Assembly (NCBI GenBank): GCA_013138865.1
Contig: WTBY01000015.1
Span: 24,180-88,179, forward strand
DNA: 64,000 nt
Direction of reading: 5' to 3'
Source: Helicobacteraceae bacterium
Lineage (GTDB): Bacteria > Campylobacterota > Campylobacteria > Campylobacterales > Sulfurimonadaceae
Shown here: positions 52,164-60,834 of the stretch, piece after piece
Numbering within the stretch: the first letter of the stretch is position 1
Layout: each line of letters begins with the position of its first letter
The notes under the pieces: model-generated
The model's database searches: none
The model's input: the letters and a program-made list of their open reading frames with translations, nothing else
What the model was told of the DNA's origin: nothing
Made by a program: the position numbers and the translations under genes

Positions 52164-53815
52164 TGGTTGCCGTAGTCACGTTTGATGGAACTGTAGTTAG
52201 TACTGCAGACACTACTACCGATTGGTTTGAAGATGGGGCATTACCTGCACCAGAACAATGGGCTGAAGTAAATGTACAGGGCAATGCCTCTATAGGCTCA
52301 CAGTCCTCAAATAAGGTAGGTACTTTAGGCTATCTATCAGGCACATCATTTAATTTTACGAGCACACACTCAGGTCAACATGTGTTTATGTGGGTGAATG
52401 TATCCACTAAAGGTATCTTGGCATCAATAGCAACGCCCGGATTGGCAATACGATTATATTCTGGTGGATCACTGACTAACTGGGCTGAGTGGGACATTGC
52501 CGGGGGAGACAACTTCAGTATATTATCCAATGGTGTTAATGGATTTACCTTACTAGTATTAGATCCAACCACTACACCAAGTAGAACTAATGGCACATGG
52601 TCAACAGCAGCAGTAGATAGATTTGCTATATGGATTGATACAGATGGTTCTGCCCGAGCAGATAACTTGTTTATTGATCAGATCTTAGTAGGTAATGGTC
52701 TTAAAGTAACAGGCACCTCTTCAGCAGAAGGGTGGCAAGATATTATCGATGCAGATATGGGCACCATAGGAAATACGTGGGGCATACTACAAGGTACTTC
52801 AGGATCAGAATTACTTGCTCACGGTAAGATTACTATTGGTGATGATGCAGGATCCTTGGCTACAGTATTTAGCGATACGGGTAAGTCTATTAAATTTATA
52901 TCCCAGCAGTACAGAACCTCCGGTGGATCATTTGCCAATATGGTGGCAGATGGGTTCCTAGGAATAGACTTGGTTGATAATGCTACTAATGCCACACAGT
53001 TTACCGATGGTATTATTGTAGGTGCTGATAATGGTCGTGATGGGAGTACCTTTGCAGGGTCAGACTTACATACCACAGCTTTCGATGCCAGTGCCCTAAC
53101 TCATGCCTCAAGCTTCATTAAGTGTTACAACACGACATTTAAACTAATGGATGCTGGTGTGTCGTACCATAACAACTCAGCAAGCCTATTCTATGGTGGG
53201 GCTGTTACTTCGTGCGGACAGTTTGACCCAGTAGGTAATCCAATCTTAAGAAATCTAAGTATATCGGGGTACACTGGGACGGCTGGTGCTGTGTTATGGA
53301 ATGAGAATATAGATCTTAGAAAGTCTAACTTTATTGCCAACACTGATGTCACTAATGATCCAGCAGCAATAGAGCATGGAGGGTCAGTAGGATCACCTTA
53401 TGACTATTTTGATCTAGTATTCTCAGGCAATGACTTCGATGGTATTAATACCTCTGGAACTAATATCTCCGTAAACAATAATGGAACGTCTGATGCCTCC
53501 AATGACACAGGTGCTAATACTATTACCTACTTGTCTAGCGCAACATTGTCTATGACGGTGGTGGACGAGGCAGGAGATCCAATATCTACAGCCTTCGCAT
53601 ATATTGATGATAATAATGCAGACCCATTTATTATGAATACAACTACTAATGCATCAGGTATAGCATCAGTAGGGCATACAGCGGGGGCTGTAGTAGGGGC
53701 AACATGGAGAATACGTAAGTACGGATACAAACCATATAGGGCAATAGTTGATATTCCCGCTAGCGGTACGAAAGATGTACCTGTAACATTAATAGTAGAC
53801 CCACAACAAACTTAG
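52163..53815 (+). CDS. Putative tail fibre/spike protein
   Basis: A 550-residue protein. Residues 1-180 look like a lectin-type beta sandwich (HVFMWVNVSTKG, DRFAIWIDTDGSA). The middle resembles a beta-helix (many D/N/G/T residues). The end is a carboxypeptidase-regulatory-like beta sandwich (LSMTVVDEAGDPISTAFAYI, WRIRKYGYKPYRAI). Probably a surface-binding virion protein. Confidence 0.65.
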   Translation: MVAVVTFDGTVVSTADTTTDWFEDGALPAPEQWAEVNVQGNASIGSQSSNKVGTLGYLSGTSFNFTSTHSGQHVFMWVNVSTKGILASIATPGLAIRLYSGGSLTNWAEWDIAGGDNFSILSNGVNGFTLLVLDPTTTPSRTNGTWSTAAVDRFAIWIDTDGSARADNLFIDQILVGNGLKVTGTSSAEGWQDIIDADMGTIGNTWGILQGTSGSELLAHGKITIGDDAGSLATVFSDTGKSIKFISQQYRTSGGSFANMVADGFLGIDLVDNATNATQFTDGIIVGADNGRDGSTFAGSDLHTTAFDASALTHASSFIKCYNTTFKLMDAGVSYHNNSASLFYGGAVTSCGQFDPVGNPILRNLSISGYTGTAGAVLWNENIDLRKSNFIANTDVTNDPAAIEHGGSVGSPYDYFDLVFSGNDFDGINTSGTNISVNNNGTSDASNDTGANTITYLSSATLSMTVVDEAGDPISTAFAYIDDNNADPFIMNTTTNASGIASVGHTAGAVVGATWRIRKYGYKPYRAIVDIPASGTKDVPVTLIVDPQQT

Positions 53816-53828
53816 TAAGGAGTAAATC

Positions 53829-55754
53829 ATGGCGTTTTCATCAGCGGATTGGACAATAGATTACACACTGAAGACTGTAACCAATGACGATTCAGGCACA
53901 GGTAATAATCTACCATCGGCTTTAGGTACTAATGCCAAGGTTGGTCCGATCCTAGAGTTCTTTCAATGGCTAGCACAAGAGTTTGCGGCTAATGCCCAGA
54001 TGAATGACGAGTATGCTATCCAATCAGATACACCGACAGTATTCAAATGGTTGAATGGTTGGGCGTTTGGGGACGCGGAGGATTATAAATACCTTACAGG
54101 CGGCTCTATTGAATCATCAGATGGTAATGAAGCATGGGCTAACCTATACACCATCGGTTCACAAACAACAGGCACATTGATTGCCCTATTCCAAGACGAT
54201 GCAGAAATTACGCCATGGTGGATCACAGGTAATCTAGATATTCTAGTACATGTAAAAACAGGTGGATCATTTACTCAATCAGATAACACAGCAGGCACAC
54301 CTACAGATGGTGGTGTTTGGTGTTACGCCCGTGAGTTTGGCGATGAGTTCGATCATGGTTTTGCCGATTTATCTGGTTTAGGTCGTAACCCTTTAGGTAT
54401 CAATACAGCGGTAGACGGTAACAACGCTTCCGGTGAATTGTTCTTAACAGGTCAAGCAGCAAGTGGATTTACAGCAGGTAACTTCGTAGATAATGGTTCT
54501 GGTGTGGTTGGTAAGATCCAGAAGATTTTAGGTAACGATGTTTACTTGAACGCTGTTCGTGGCGGTGTATATGCCACAGGAGAAACACTAACTGAGTATT
54601 CAGACCGTGAATTACAAACAGCAACAGGTCAATCTGTTACTAATAGTGCAGGCACAGCCTTTACTGATGTAGTAGCAGGGTACACTAACATTGGTTTTGC
54701 CCACATTAACAGAGACTTCACTGGAGGCACCGTAGCTTCAGGTCCGTTCCAATTAGGCGAAGTAGTCAATCAAGTTGGTGGGGCAGTCCTTAAGTTTGTG
54801 ACGATTATTGGCACTACCTTATACATGGAGAATGTATCAGGCTCCCCAACAGGTACTGGTGACCTTACAGGGGCAACATCAGGTGCAACATACACACCAA
54901 CAGCAACAAGTGTGCAAACATCGGCTGACCAAGATTTAAACAATGGTGCAGGTGTTCAACCGTACAACTTCTTTATTGGACATGCGGCACGTAGTCCGGC
55001 AGAGATTTATGAGTATGGTAAGTACATCACTCGATATGGATCAGTAACAGCCCTATTCACATTAAATGGTGATGATGGTCAAGAATACCGATCTGCTAAT
55101 GAGGGTACGTACTCAGAGGTTAAGAAAGCCCCTTACGGTACCTTAGCCGGAACAACCTTCTATGGTGCCACTGGTGTATGGATGGATGCTTACTCGGTAG
55201 CTGACTTTGTATTACTAGATGCTAACCTAGCAACACAATCGCCTCCTGATTATCAGAAAGCGGTAGCGTCACATGATGATTTAGATGGGTCAGTATCTAC
55301 ATTAGGCGGGGTACAGCTATTCGTATCAGAGATTACAGGTTCTGGTGGCACATACGTTACACCGTACACCTTTGATCAAGCAGGTTCTACTGCCAACACT
55401 ATACGAGCTAATGAAGCTATCGATATTAATAAGACACCTCAAACAGGTACTGTTCGTATCGGTGACACTGAATATGCTTACACAGGATTGAATACAGCAA
55501 CAGATGACTTTACTGGAGTAACACCAGATCCAACAGGTGAGTCTAATGCTGCTGCATTTAGTGTACCGTTAATCTCATTACTAGCAGATGCTGATACTGA
55601 GCAATCAGATAATATCATCTACTCAACACCGTTCTGGTGTCGAATCGTAGCTAGGCGTTGGGGTACTAAGCCATATACGGTAGATGCTCAGTTTGGTGCT
55701 AACGGACTGAACTTCTCACCTATCCTATCAACAGATCCACAGGCTAAACCTTAA
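53829..55754 (+). CDS. Abundant tail/fibre structural protein
   Basis: A 641-residue protein with AAGGAG upstream. It contains DGGVWCYAREFGDEFDHGFA and HAARSPAEIYEYGKYITRY, and repeated GxVVxQVGGAVLKFV-type strands. Codons are again GGT/CGT-rich, unlike the genes on either side, which suggests a high copy number in the virion. No family recognised; structural by context. Confidence 0.65.
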   Translation: MAFSSADWTIDYTLKTVTNDDSGTGNNLPSALGTNAKVGPILEFFQWLAQEFAANAQMNDEYAIQSDTPTVFKWLNGWAFGDAEDYKYLTGGSIESSDGNEAWANLYTIGSQTTGTLIALFQDDAEITPWWITGNLDILVHVKTGGSFTQSDNTAGTPTDGGVWCYAREFGDEFDHGFADLSGLGRNPLGINTAVDGNNASGELFLTGQAASGFTAGNFVDNGSGVVGKIQKILGNDVYLNAVRGGVYATGETLTEYSDRELQTATGQSVTNSAGTAFTDVVAGYTNIGFAHINRDFTGGTVASGPFQLGEVVNQVGGAVLKFVTIIGTTLYMENVSGSPTGTGDLTGATSGATYTPTATSVQTSADQDLNNGAGVQPYNFFIGHAARSPAEIYEYGKYITRYGSVTALFTLNGDDGQEYRSANEGTYSEVKKAPYGTLAGTTFYGATGVWMDAYSVADFVLLDANLATQSPPDYQKAVASHDDLDGSVSTLGGVQLFVSEITGSGGTYVTPYTFDQAGSTANTIRANEAIDINKTPQTGTVRIGDTEYAYTGLNTATDDFTGVTPDPTGESNAAAFSVPLISLLADADTEQSDNIIYSTPFWCRIVARRWGTKPYTVDAQFGANGLNFSPILSTDPQAKP

Positions 55755-55885
55755 TGAGTAATCCTACAGTAGAGTTACTGAAAGAGGTTATACTAGAAGC
55801 TAATCTTCCGGAGGGTCAGAATTGGGCTACTCTGGAAGACCTTCTTAAGGCGGCTGAGAGATTAGATAATGGCGATACGGAATGA
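55754..55885 (+). CDS. Small acidic hypothetical protein
   Basis: A 43-residue acidic helical peptide (NPTVELLKEVILEANL). The ATG overlaps the previous stop (TAATG), and the 3' end overlaps the next gene in another frame. It may serve as a fibre chaperone or trimerisation factor, but nothing shows this. Confidence 0.5.
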   Translation: MSNPTVELLKEVILEANLPEGQNWATLEDLLKAAERLDNGDTE

Positions 55886-57125
55886 CATAACAGTAGATTG
55901 GGGTGTAAGTCCACGACTTATTACAGTGGCATCTCCCTCAGTTGAGCTATCAGCTACAGATCTATTCGACACACTACGAGCAAGAGAAATAGACAACGAG
56001 GCAATGGACGAAGATATTATCGTTAATGCTGGTGGGTTTGAAGCTCTTGGTGGTGGTGTAGTTGTTGGTATAACCGTAACACTATTAAATGCACTAGTAG
56101 GGTTTGAGTCTAGAACAGGTCCGAGCTTTACTCAGTGCTCTATTTCAGGTGGTAATGTAGTAGCGTTAGAAGATGATTTAGCGACCTACTTCAAGACCCC
56201 ACTACATACTACTGAGTTTGTGTTTGTTGTAATGGCTAACAGTTCCTCAGCAACACAATCTGATTTAGAAGCTATTCAATATGCTTCATTTCAGAACGGT
56301 GTATGGATTGACGACACATCTTCACAAGCAGGAACAGGTTTCCCATCCGGCAATAGAGAGTTTCCAGTAAACAATGCAGGAGATGCTCTAACTATAGCTG
56401 CAAACAGAGGCTTTGATAAGCTGTATGTATTGGGGAACTATACGTTTGGGTCGGGGCATAATATAGATGGGTTTACTATAGAAGGACAGAATGCTGTTAA
56501 GTCTATTATCACTATAGACCCTGAAGCTAATGCCACCCTACTAGAAGTATTTGAAGCTAAAGTAGTGGGAACCCTAGATGGGGGATCTACTCTACGAGAA
56601 TGTTTACTTGATAACCTGAATTACATTAATGGATTTATACATCAGTGTATCCTTAATCCGGGCACTATTGTTTTAGGCGGTGGAGCCACTGCGTTTATCA
56701 TGGACAGCTATTCAGGAGTGGCAGGTACCTCAACACCCATTATTGATATGGGAGGCTCTGGTCAAGGTCTAGCACTCCGTAATTATAGTGGTGGGATCAC
56801 TATCACTAATAAAACAGGACCGGATAGTGTATCCATAGATTTATTAGCAGGACAAGTGGTACTAGACAATACAGTTACTAATGGCACTATTGTAGTACGC
56901 GGTAATGGTAAAGTAGTAGACACTTCCGGAAACCATATATTATCAGGGGCATGGAACGGTGCCACCATAGTAAATGAAACTCCTAGTCAGTTACACCCAC
57001 ACACATTGGATATGATAGCTAAAGCCATATGGGGTGCTTTATTAGCAAATCACACTGTAGCTAACTCCTTCGGATCATTCACTAAGAAGTTACTAACAGT
57101 GGTTAAATTCCTAGGACTTAAGTAG
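55869..57125 (+). CDS. Tail fibre protein with beta-helix-like core
   Basis: A 418-residue protein. Residues 1-140 resemble a common fibre N-terminal region (PRLITVASPSVELSATDLFD, then EDIIVNAGGFEALGGGVVVG). Residues 180-360 look like a right-handed beta-helix, with regular short strands and Asn/Gly turns. A helical C-terminus ends at 57125. It is the last structural gene before the lysis genes. Confidence 0.65.
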   Translation: MAIRNDITVDWGVSPRLITVASPSVELSATDLFDTLRAREIDNEAMDEDIIVNAGGFEALGGGVVVGITVTLLNALVGFESRTGPSFTQCSISGGNVVALEDDLATYFKTPLHTTEFVFVVMANSSSATQSDLEAIQYASFQNGVWIDDTSSQAGTGFPSGNREFPVNNAGDALTIAANRGFDKLYVLGNYTFGSGHNIDGFTIEGQNAVKSIITIDPEANATLLEVFEAKVVGTLDGGSTLRECLLDNLNYINGFIHQCILNPGTIVLGGGATAFIMDSYSGVAGTSTPIIDMGGSGQGLALRNYSGGITITNKTGPDSVSIDLLAGQVVLDNTVTNGTIVVRGNGKVVDTSGNHILSGAWNGATIVNETPSQLHPHTLDMIAKAIWGALLANHTVANSFGSFTKKLLTVVKFLGLK

Positions 57126-57177
57126 TCTGACGTTGTAATATTTACCCATCTAATATGCAATGGATTTGGAAAGGGTT

Positions 57178-57471
57178 ATGACTACTAATAAAAATAATAA
57201 TATAGATGTGGCGGTGGAGAGGGATGGTATTAAGTTGGGTTGGAATGTATTAGCATTAATCGCTTCAGTAGGATTAGGGTTTTATGTATCAGCTATCATC
57301 ACTCCCATTACTAGGGATGTTGCCACGTTAATGACCGATCACAAAGCTACACAGAAGGTTGACGAAGTATTAAATGCGGAGATTATACGATTACAAGGTC
57401 GTATTAATTTTCTTGAATCACATCATCGTAGTTGGGCTAATCCTAGATCTTCTACTACAGGAGAAGAATAA
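57178..57471 (+). CDS. Single-span membrane protein, lysis region
   Basis: A 97-residue protein. I prefer ATG 57178 behind GGAAAGGG; ATG 57160 is an alternative. One membrane helix (WNVLALIASVGLGFYVSAII) is followed by a coiled-coil-like tail (EVLNAEIIRLQGRINFLES). This layout fits a holin partner or antiholin. It overlaps the next gene by one base. Confidence 0.65.
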   Translation: MTTNKNNNIDVAVERDGIKLGWNVLALIASVGLGFYVSAIITPITRDVATLMTDHKATQKVDEVLNAEIIRLQGRINFLESHHRSWANPRSSTTGEE

Positions 57472-57911
57472 TGAGAGCATCCCACCATCATGTAGAGATC
57501 AATACCGTTGGAGATATATTCTCTAAGATACTAAGTCATATTACAGATATACCTGTACCCCAAGCAATCATCACTATGGTTTGTATTGGATTAGTATTGG
57601 GATCTGCTTCCTCCCATAACCTAGAACTAGCCACTAAAATAGTACAGACCTTATCCGTGTTTTTGGGAGTAGCCTTCTGTTTAGGAACCGGTATGATTTA
57701 TGACACTATGAGTAAGGTAGAGAGGCACATTGTTGCCTATGGCATATCAATCATTGCCTTTATAGCAGTATCTAAAGCATTTCTTGTTAAGGCGGGGTGG
57801 TTACAGTTAGCCCCTGACGTAGCAATCATAGCCATTATCCTGTTTTTATGTATGTTGATTGTTCAGGGGTGGGTACATAAGGATAAGACCGATGACGAGA
57901 AGCATAAATAG
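57471..57911 (+). CDS. Candidate holin with four membrane segments
   Basis: A 146-residue protein with four hydrophobic stretches, about residues 31-50, 58-78, 88-106 and 114-134, and a short charged C-terminus (HKDKTDDEKHK). It lies directly upstream of and overlaps the endolysin gene, the classic holin position. The topology is predicted by eye. Confidence 0.65.
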   Translation: MRASHHHVEINTVGDIFSKILSHITDIPVPQAIITMVCIGLVLGSASSHNLELATKIVQTLSVFLGVAFCLGTGMIYDTMSKVERHIVAYGISIIAFIAVSKAFLVKAGWLQLAPDVAIIAIILFLCMLIVQGWVHKDKTDDEKHK

Positions 57912-58416
57912 TTTAGTAATCCATTGTTCAGCCACCAAGGAAGGTAAGGATGTATCAGCCAACACTATTAAAGGTTGGCATATTAATCCTAAGTACAACA
58001 AGACCACTGGCTTATATAAGTACAAAGGCAAAATATACTCTAAAGAGGAGTTGCCTCCAGAAGTCAAAGATCTTAAAGGTAATGGTTGGTCAGATATTGG
58101 CTACCATTATGTAATAGGACTAGATGGGGTTCTAGAGGACGGGAGACCTAATCAAGTAATAGGTGCTCATGCCAAAGGACATAATAGAACATCCCTAGGG
58201 ATCTGTTTGGTGGGAGGTTTAGGTAAAGATATGCAACCCAAGATAACGTACACCATTGCCCAGATGAAAACCTTGAAGGCACTAGTTAAGTTCTTACGTA
58301 AAATGTATGATATAGATGATAGTAATGTTGCAGGGCATAGAGACCTTGGAGCCTTAAAAGCTTGTCCTTGTTTTGATGTAAAAACATGGATGGAGTCAGG
58401 TGAATTAATAGATTAA
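57892..58416 (+). CDS. Endolysin: T7 lysozyme-like N-acetylmuramoyl-L-alanine amidase
   Basis: A 174-residue zinc amidase of the T7 lysozyme type. Zinc ligands are His11 (IHCSAT), His149 (GHRDLG) and Cys158 (KACPCFDV); GWSDIGYHYVIGLDG and GAHAKGHNRTSLGICLVGG are also conserved. It cleaves the bond between muramic acid and L-alanine in peptidoglycan. T7 lysozyme also inhibits T7 RNA polymerase, but no phage RNA polymerase is visible here. ATG 57892 follows AAGG and overlaps the holin candidate. There is no signal peptide, so export depends on a holin. Confidence 0.92.
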   Translation: MTRSINSLVIHCSATKEGKDVSANTIKGWHINPKYNKTTGLYKYKGKIYSKEELPPEVKDLKGNGWSDIGYHYVIGLDGVLEDGRPNQVIGAHAKGHNRTSLGICLVGGLGKDMQPKITYTIAQMKTLKALVKFLRKMYDIDDSNVAGHRDLGALKACPCFDVKTWMESGELID

Positions 58417-58431
58417 TATTTGGAGTAGATC

Positions 58432-58659
58432 ATGTCAGCAAGAGAAAATACAACACGAGCAGTAACACCTGTAGATGATGCAGAGATCACAGAGTTTAGT
58501 GAAGTGATGGTAAATGTAGCTGGAACACTGGCTGTTAAGACTATTAACGGTACTCTTCAACCATATCCTGCTGTACCTGCAGGCGTATATATCTCAGTAG
58601 GCTCATGTAATGTTGTTATGCTTACAGGCACAGCGGCAACAGGTATTCTAGTTCGATAG
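58432..58659 (+). CDS. Small beta-rich protein between lysis genes
   Basis: A 75-residue, all-beta protein: NTTRAVTPVDDAEITEFSEV then PAGVYISVGSCNVVML. It resembles short virion spike-base-type proteins of other phages rather than a lysis factor. It lies between the endolysin and another membrane protein. Confidence 0.6.
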   Translation: MSARENTTRAVTPVDDAEITEFSEVMVNVAGTLAVKTINGTLQPYPAVPAGVYISVGSCNVVMLTGTAATGILVR

Positions 58660-58668
58660 GAGGTCAAT

Positions 58669-58929
58669 ATGACACCCGAATCTATAGTGTCTGAACCCAC
58701 ATTAGATACGTGGGAGAATAGACGTAGAATGGCATACATATGCTTAGTTGCATTACTGGTGGTGATACAGGAGGCTATAATATTGTCTATACTATTACCC
58801 GCAGAATCTATGACAGCTATTATGCCAGTAATCACCACCAGCTTATTTGTATTAGCTAGTGTTATTAGTGCCTATATGGGACTAGCAACATTAAACGATG
58901 CAGACTTCTGGACTAAGAAGAAGGAGTAA
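58669..58929 (+). CDS. Two-span membrane protein, second holin candidate
   Basis: An 86-residue protein with AGGAGG upstream. After a polar N-terminus with RRR, two helices (about residues 22-43 and 50-72) are followed by a charged tail (FWTKKKE). Size and topology fit a class II holin. Either this or the protein at 57471 may be the holin. Confidence 0.65.
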   Translation: MTPESIVSEPTLDTWENRRRMAYICLVALLVVIQEAIILSILLPAESMTAIMPVITTSLFVLASVISAYMGLATLNDADFWTKKKE

Positions 58930-58932
58930 TCT

Positions 58933-59322
58933 ATGTGGGGACTAGTTTCGGGGCTATTTAAAGGTAAGCCCTTAATCATAATGATAGCAATACTTTTGGC
59001 AAGTACTGCTGCATTAGGTATGACCACTAAGCACTTGTACACCAAGAACGTACAGGCTAATGTAGCTATGCAATCGGCACAGGACAGTTATGATTTGTCA
59101 TTGGCTGAGAAAGATATAGTAATACAGTCATTAGAGTCTAGTAAAAAGAACTCAGATACAGCCACAGCTTCTAAAGCCAAGGCAGTAGCTAAACTTAAGA
59201 AAGCTAATAGAGAACTGGAGGGTAGGATCCATGAACTTGAACAAAACAATGAAGAGATTAGGGAGTATCTTACTAGGGTTATTCCTACTGAGTTGTATAA
59301 CGAGTTGTGGTTTCACGACTAA
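58933..59322 (+). CDS. Inner-membrane spanin, Rz-like
   Basis: A 129-residue protein with an N-terminal signal anchor (LIIMIAILLASTAALGM, about residues 14-30) and a long periplasmic coiled coil (SLAEKDIVIQSLE through RIHELEQNNEEIREYL). It ends in a Trp-containing segment after RVIPTELYNEL, like lambda Rz. Together with the overlapping Rz1-like gene it would fuse the inner and outer membranes at lysis. Confidence 0.85.
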   Translation: MWGLVSGLFKGKPLIIMIAILLASTAALGMTTKHLYTKNVQANVAMQSAQDSYDLSLAEKDIVIQSLESSKKNSDTATASKAKAVAKLKKANRELEGRIHELEQNNEEIREYLTRVIPTELYNELWFHD

Positions 59323-59542
59323 GGTAGAGAAGCACACCACTGTGTTAGCGTGTGGTACTGTTTCTTTACTAGAAGTACACCCAGAACCAGAACCACCTTT
59401 AGCAACGACAGGGGCTATGGTGGAGTGGATGAATACAGTACGGGATGAGTTAAGGTCATGCAATGTTGACAAGCAAACCTTCCGTACAGAAATGGAAGCC
59501 AATATTTTAGACTTGGAGAAGGCTAATGCAAAAACTAATTAG
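59231..59542 (+). CDS. Outer-membrane spanin lipoprotein, Rz1-like
   Basis: A 103-residue protein in another frame, overlapping the 3' end of the Rz-like gene by 92 bases. The N-terminus is a lipoprotein signal: KRLGSILLGLFLLSC, with Cys22 or Cys26 (ITSCG) as lipidation site. A short Pro-rich stretch (PEPEPP) and a charged tail follow. This embedded arrangement is typical of spanin pairs. Confidence 0.85.
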   Translation: MNLNKTMKRLGSILLGLFLLSCITSCGFTTKVEKHTTVLACGTVSLLEVHPEPEPPLATTGAMVEWMNTVRDELRSCNVDKQTFRTEMEANILDLEKANAKTN

Positions 59543-59855
59543 TATTGCTGGCGGTATCGTAGGTTTAATAGGAGCCTTGCTCGGAGCCTTCCTATGGCTT
59601 AATGCAGAGTTTGCTCATGCTGAAGAAGTACAGAAATCTATGGCTAGAATTGCATTAGATGCCCAAGAGTCACTAATAGAATATAAAGTAGAAACAGCCT
59701 CAGAAAGGATTAGGTCACTTCGTAGGTGGAAGGTCAATAATGAGATACTATTTGATGAATATGATGAAGCTGAGTTACTGGATTTGAGAGAGTCTAGGAA
59801 GTTCCAAATGGAGAGGCTGGGTGACATTAGAGTACAACAAAGAGCGATAAAATAG
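59526..59855 (+). CDS. Membrane-anchored coiled-coil protein
   Basis: A 109-residue protein with one N-terminal membrane helix (IAGGIVGLIGALLGAFLWL) and a charged helical tail. It overlaps the Rz1-like gene by 17 bases and ends the lysis cluster; promoter P7 follows. It may modify lysis timing. Confidence 0.65.
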   Translation: MQKLISIAGGIVGLIGALLGAFLWLNAEFAHAEEVQKSMARIALDAQESLIEYKVETASERIRSLRRWKVNNEILFDEYDEAELLDLRESRKFQMERLGDIRVQQRAIK

Positions 59856-59869
59856 GTAGTATTATTTAT

Positions 59870-59897
59870 TTGACAAACGCTGTAAAACTGTTAGAAT
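59870..59897 (+). promoter_or_regulatory. Sigma70-type promoter P7
   Basis: TTGACA at 59870-59875, a 16-bp spacer and TAGAAT at 59892-59897, nearly identical to P5 and P6. It is the first family member after the 43-kb structural block. Confidence 0.85.
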
Positions 59898-59920
59898 ATA
59901 TCTGTAACATTAATTAATAA

Positions 59921-59933
59921 ACCCACGGAGGGT
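59921..59933 (+). promoter_or_regulatory. CsrA-type start-site hairpin, box 5
   Basis: ACCC-ACGGA-GGGT, identical to boxes 1-3, 23 bases after the -10 box of P7 and just before the ATG at 59940. Confidence 0.75.
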
Positions 59934-59939
59934 TAAATT

Positions 59940-60161
59940 ATGAAACGTACAGATCAAAAACATTACCAATATGTAGTCGATACACTCACCACCAAAGTAG
60001 AGGTTGTATTAGATACTAATAAAGTATTAGATATTGTCTATCTCAATGAGGATGTCATTGCTTTAAAAGCAGAGCGTCCTAGTGGTGCTATTACTTACTG
60101 GGTAATGTCACGATACATTGATGAATTAGATACGTGCAACATGCATGATCAGGAGCACTAG
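59940..60161 (+). CDS. Hypothetical protein
   Basis: A 73-residue protein behind P7 and box 5, predicted alpha/beta, with a hydrophilic Met/His-containing C-terminus (DELDTCNMHDQEH). No family recognised. It is the first gene of the operon that ends with the AAA+ ATPase. Confidence 0.6.
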   Translation: MKRTDQKHYQYVVDTLTTKVEVVLDTNKVLDIVYLNEDVIALKAERPSGAITYWVMSRYIDELDTCNMHDQEH

Positions 60162-60163
60162 TC

Positions 60164-60646
60164 ATGTTATCAGCCCAAGGCATTACCTTAGAGAATATTG
60201 ATAACCTTTTAAGTATCATAGGTTGTACTGGATACCACCAACAAAGAGGGGAACATTGGGACAGAGTATTTATTAATGTCCCACAAGAAAGTGGTGTTCC
60301 CTTATCTCTGGGTAGAGTAATGTTTGAGAATGGTACATTCTCTCATGTTAACTGGTACTGCTACCCAGATAGGGGTGTTATTAATGATGCCCACAGACAC
60401 TACTTCAATTTCTATTTAGCTGTAAATAATCTACCCATATTAGAAGATCTTATGTGGGGAGGCTTTGTTAAGTCTGTCACTAATATTGCTCAGATAGAAT
60501 ACAATAAAAAAGTACAAGCCAGAGAAGCATTACCTAAGTTTAAGGCTAATGGTAAGATGATACGGAGAAGTGCTTTAGCTCCACCTAATCAGTGTAAGGA
60601 GGCTTATAAAATCCTTACAGATCTCATTAACGACAGCAAGGAATAA
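60164..60646 (+). CDS. Hypothetical protein
   Basis: A 160-residue soluble protein with mixed strands and helices, containing GRVMFENGTFSHVNWYCYPD and a basic C-terminal third. No motif of a known enzyme is visible. It lies in tight order with its neighbours. Confidence 0.65.
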   Translation: MLSAQGITLENIDNLLSIIGCTGYHQQRGEHWDRVFINVPQESGVPLSLGRVMFENGTFSHVNWYCYPDRGVINDAHRHYFNFYLAVNNLPILEDLMWGGFVKSVTNIAQIEYNKKVQAREALPKFKANGKMIRRSALAPPNQCKEAYKILTDLINDSKE

Positions 60647-60648
60647 TA

Positions 60649-60834
60649 ATGGAATATTTGGTACAGTTTGATGGTAGAGTTATTATGGGTATGGGAGAAA
60701 CATCACCTAGAGTAATGAAGGTAATAGTCCCAATATTTACATGCCAAGAACACTTGGATGATTATATTATTAAAACTATATCTAAATGTTGGGAGAGGGT
60801 TTCCAACGTCACGTACACAAAGGTCTCAATATGA
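60649..60834 (+). CDS. Hypothetical protein
   Basis: A 61-residue protein, mainly beta with one helix, starting MEYLVQFDGRVIMG. The stop overlaps the ATPase start (ATGA). No family recognised. Confidence 0.55.
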   Translation: MEYLVQFDGRVIMGMGETSPRVMKVIVPIFTCQEHLDDYIIKTISKCWERVSNVTYTKVSI

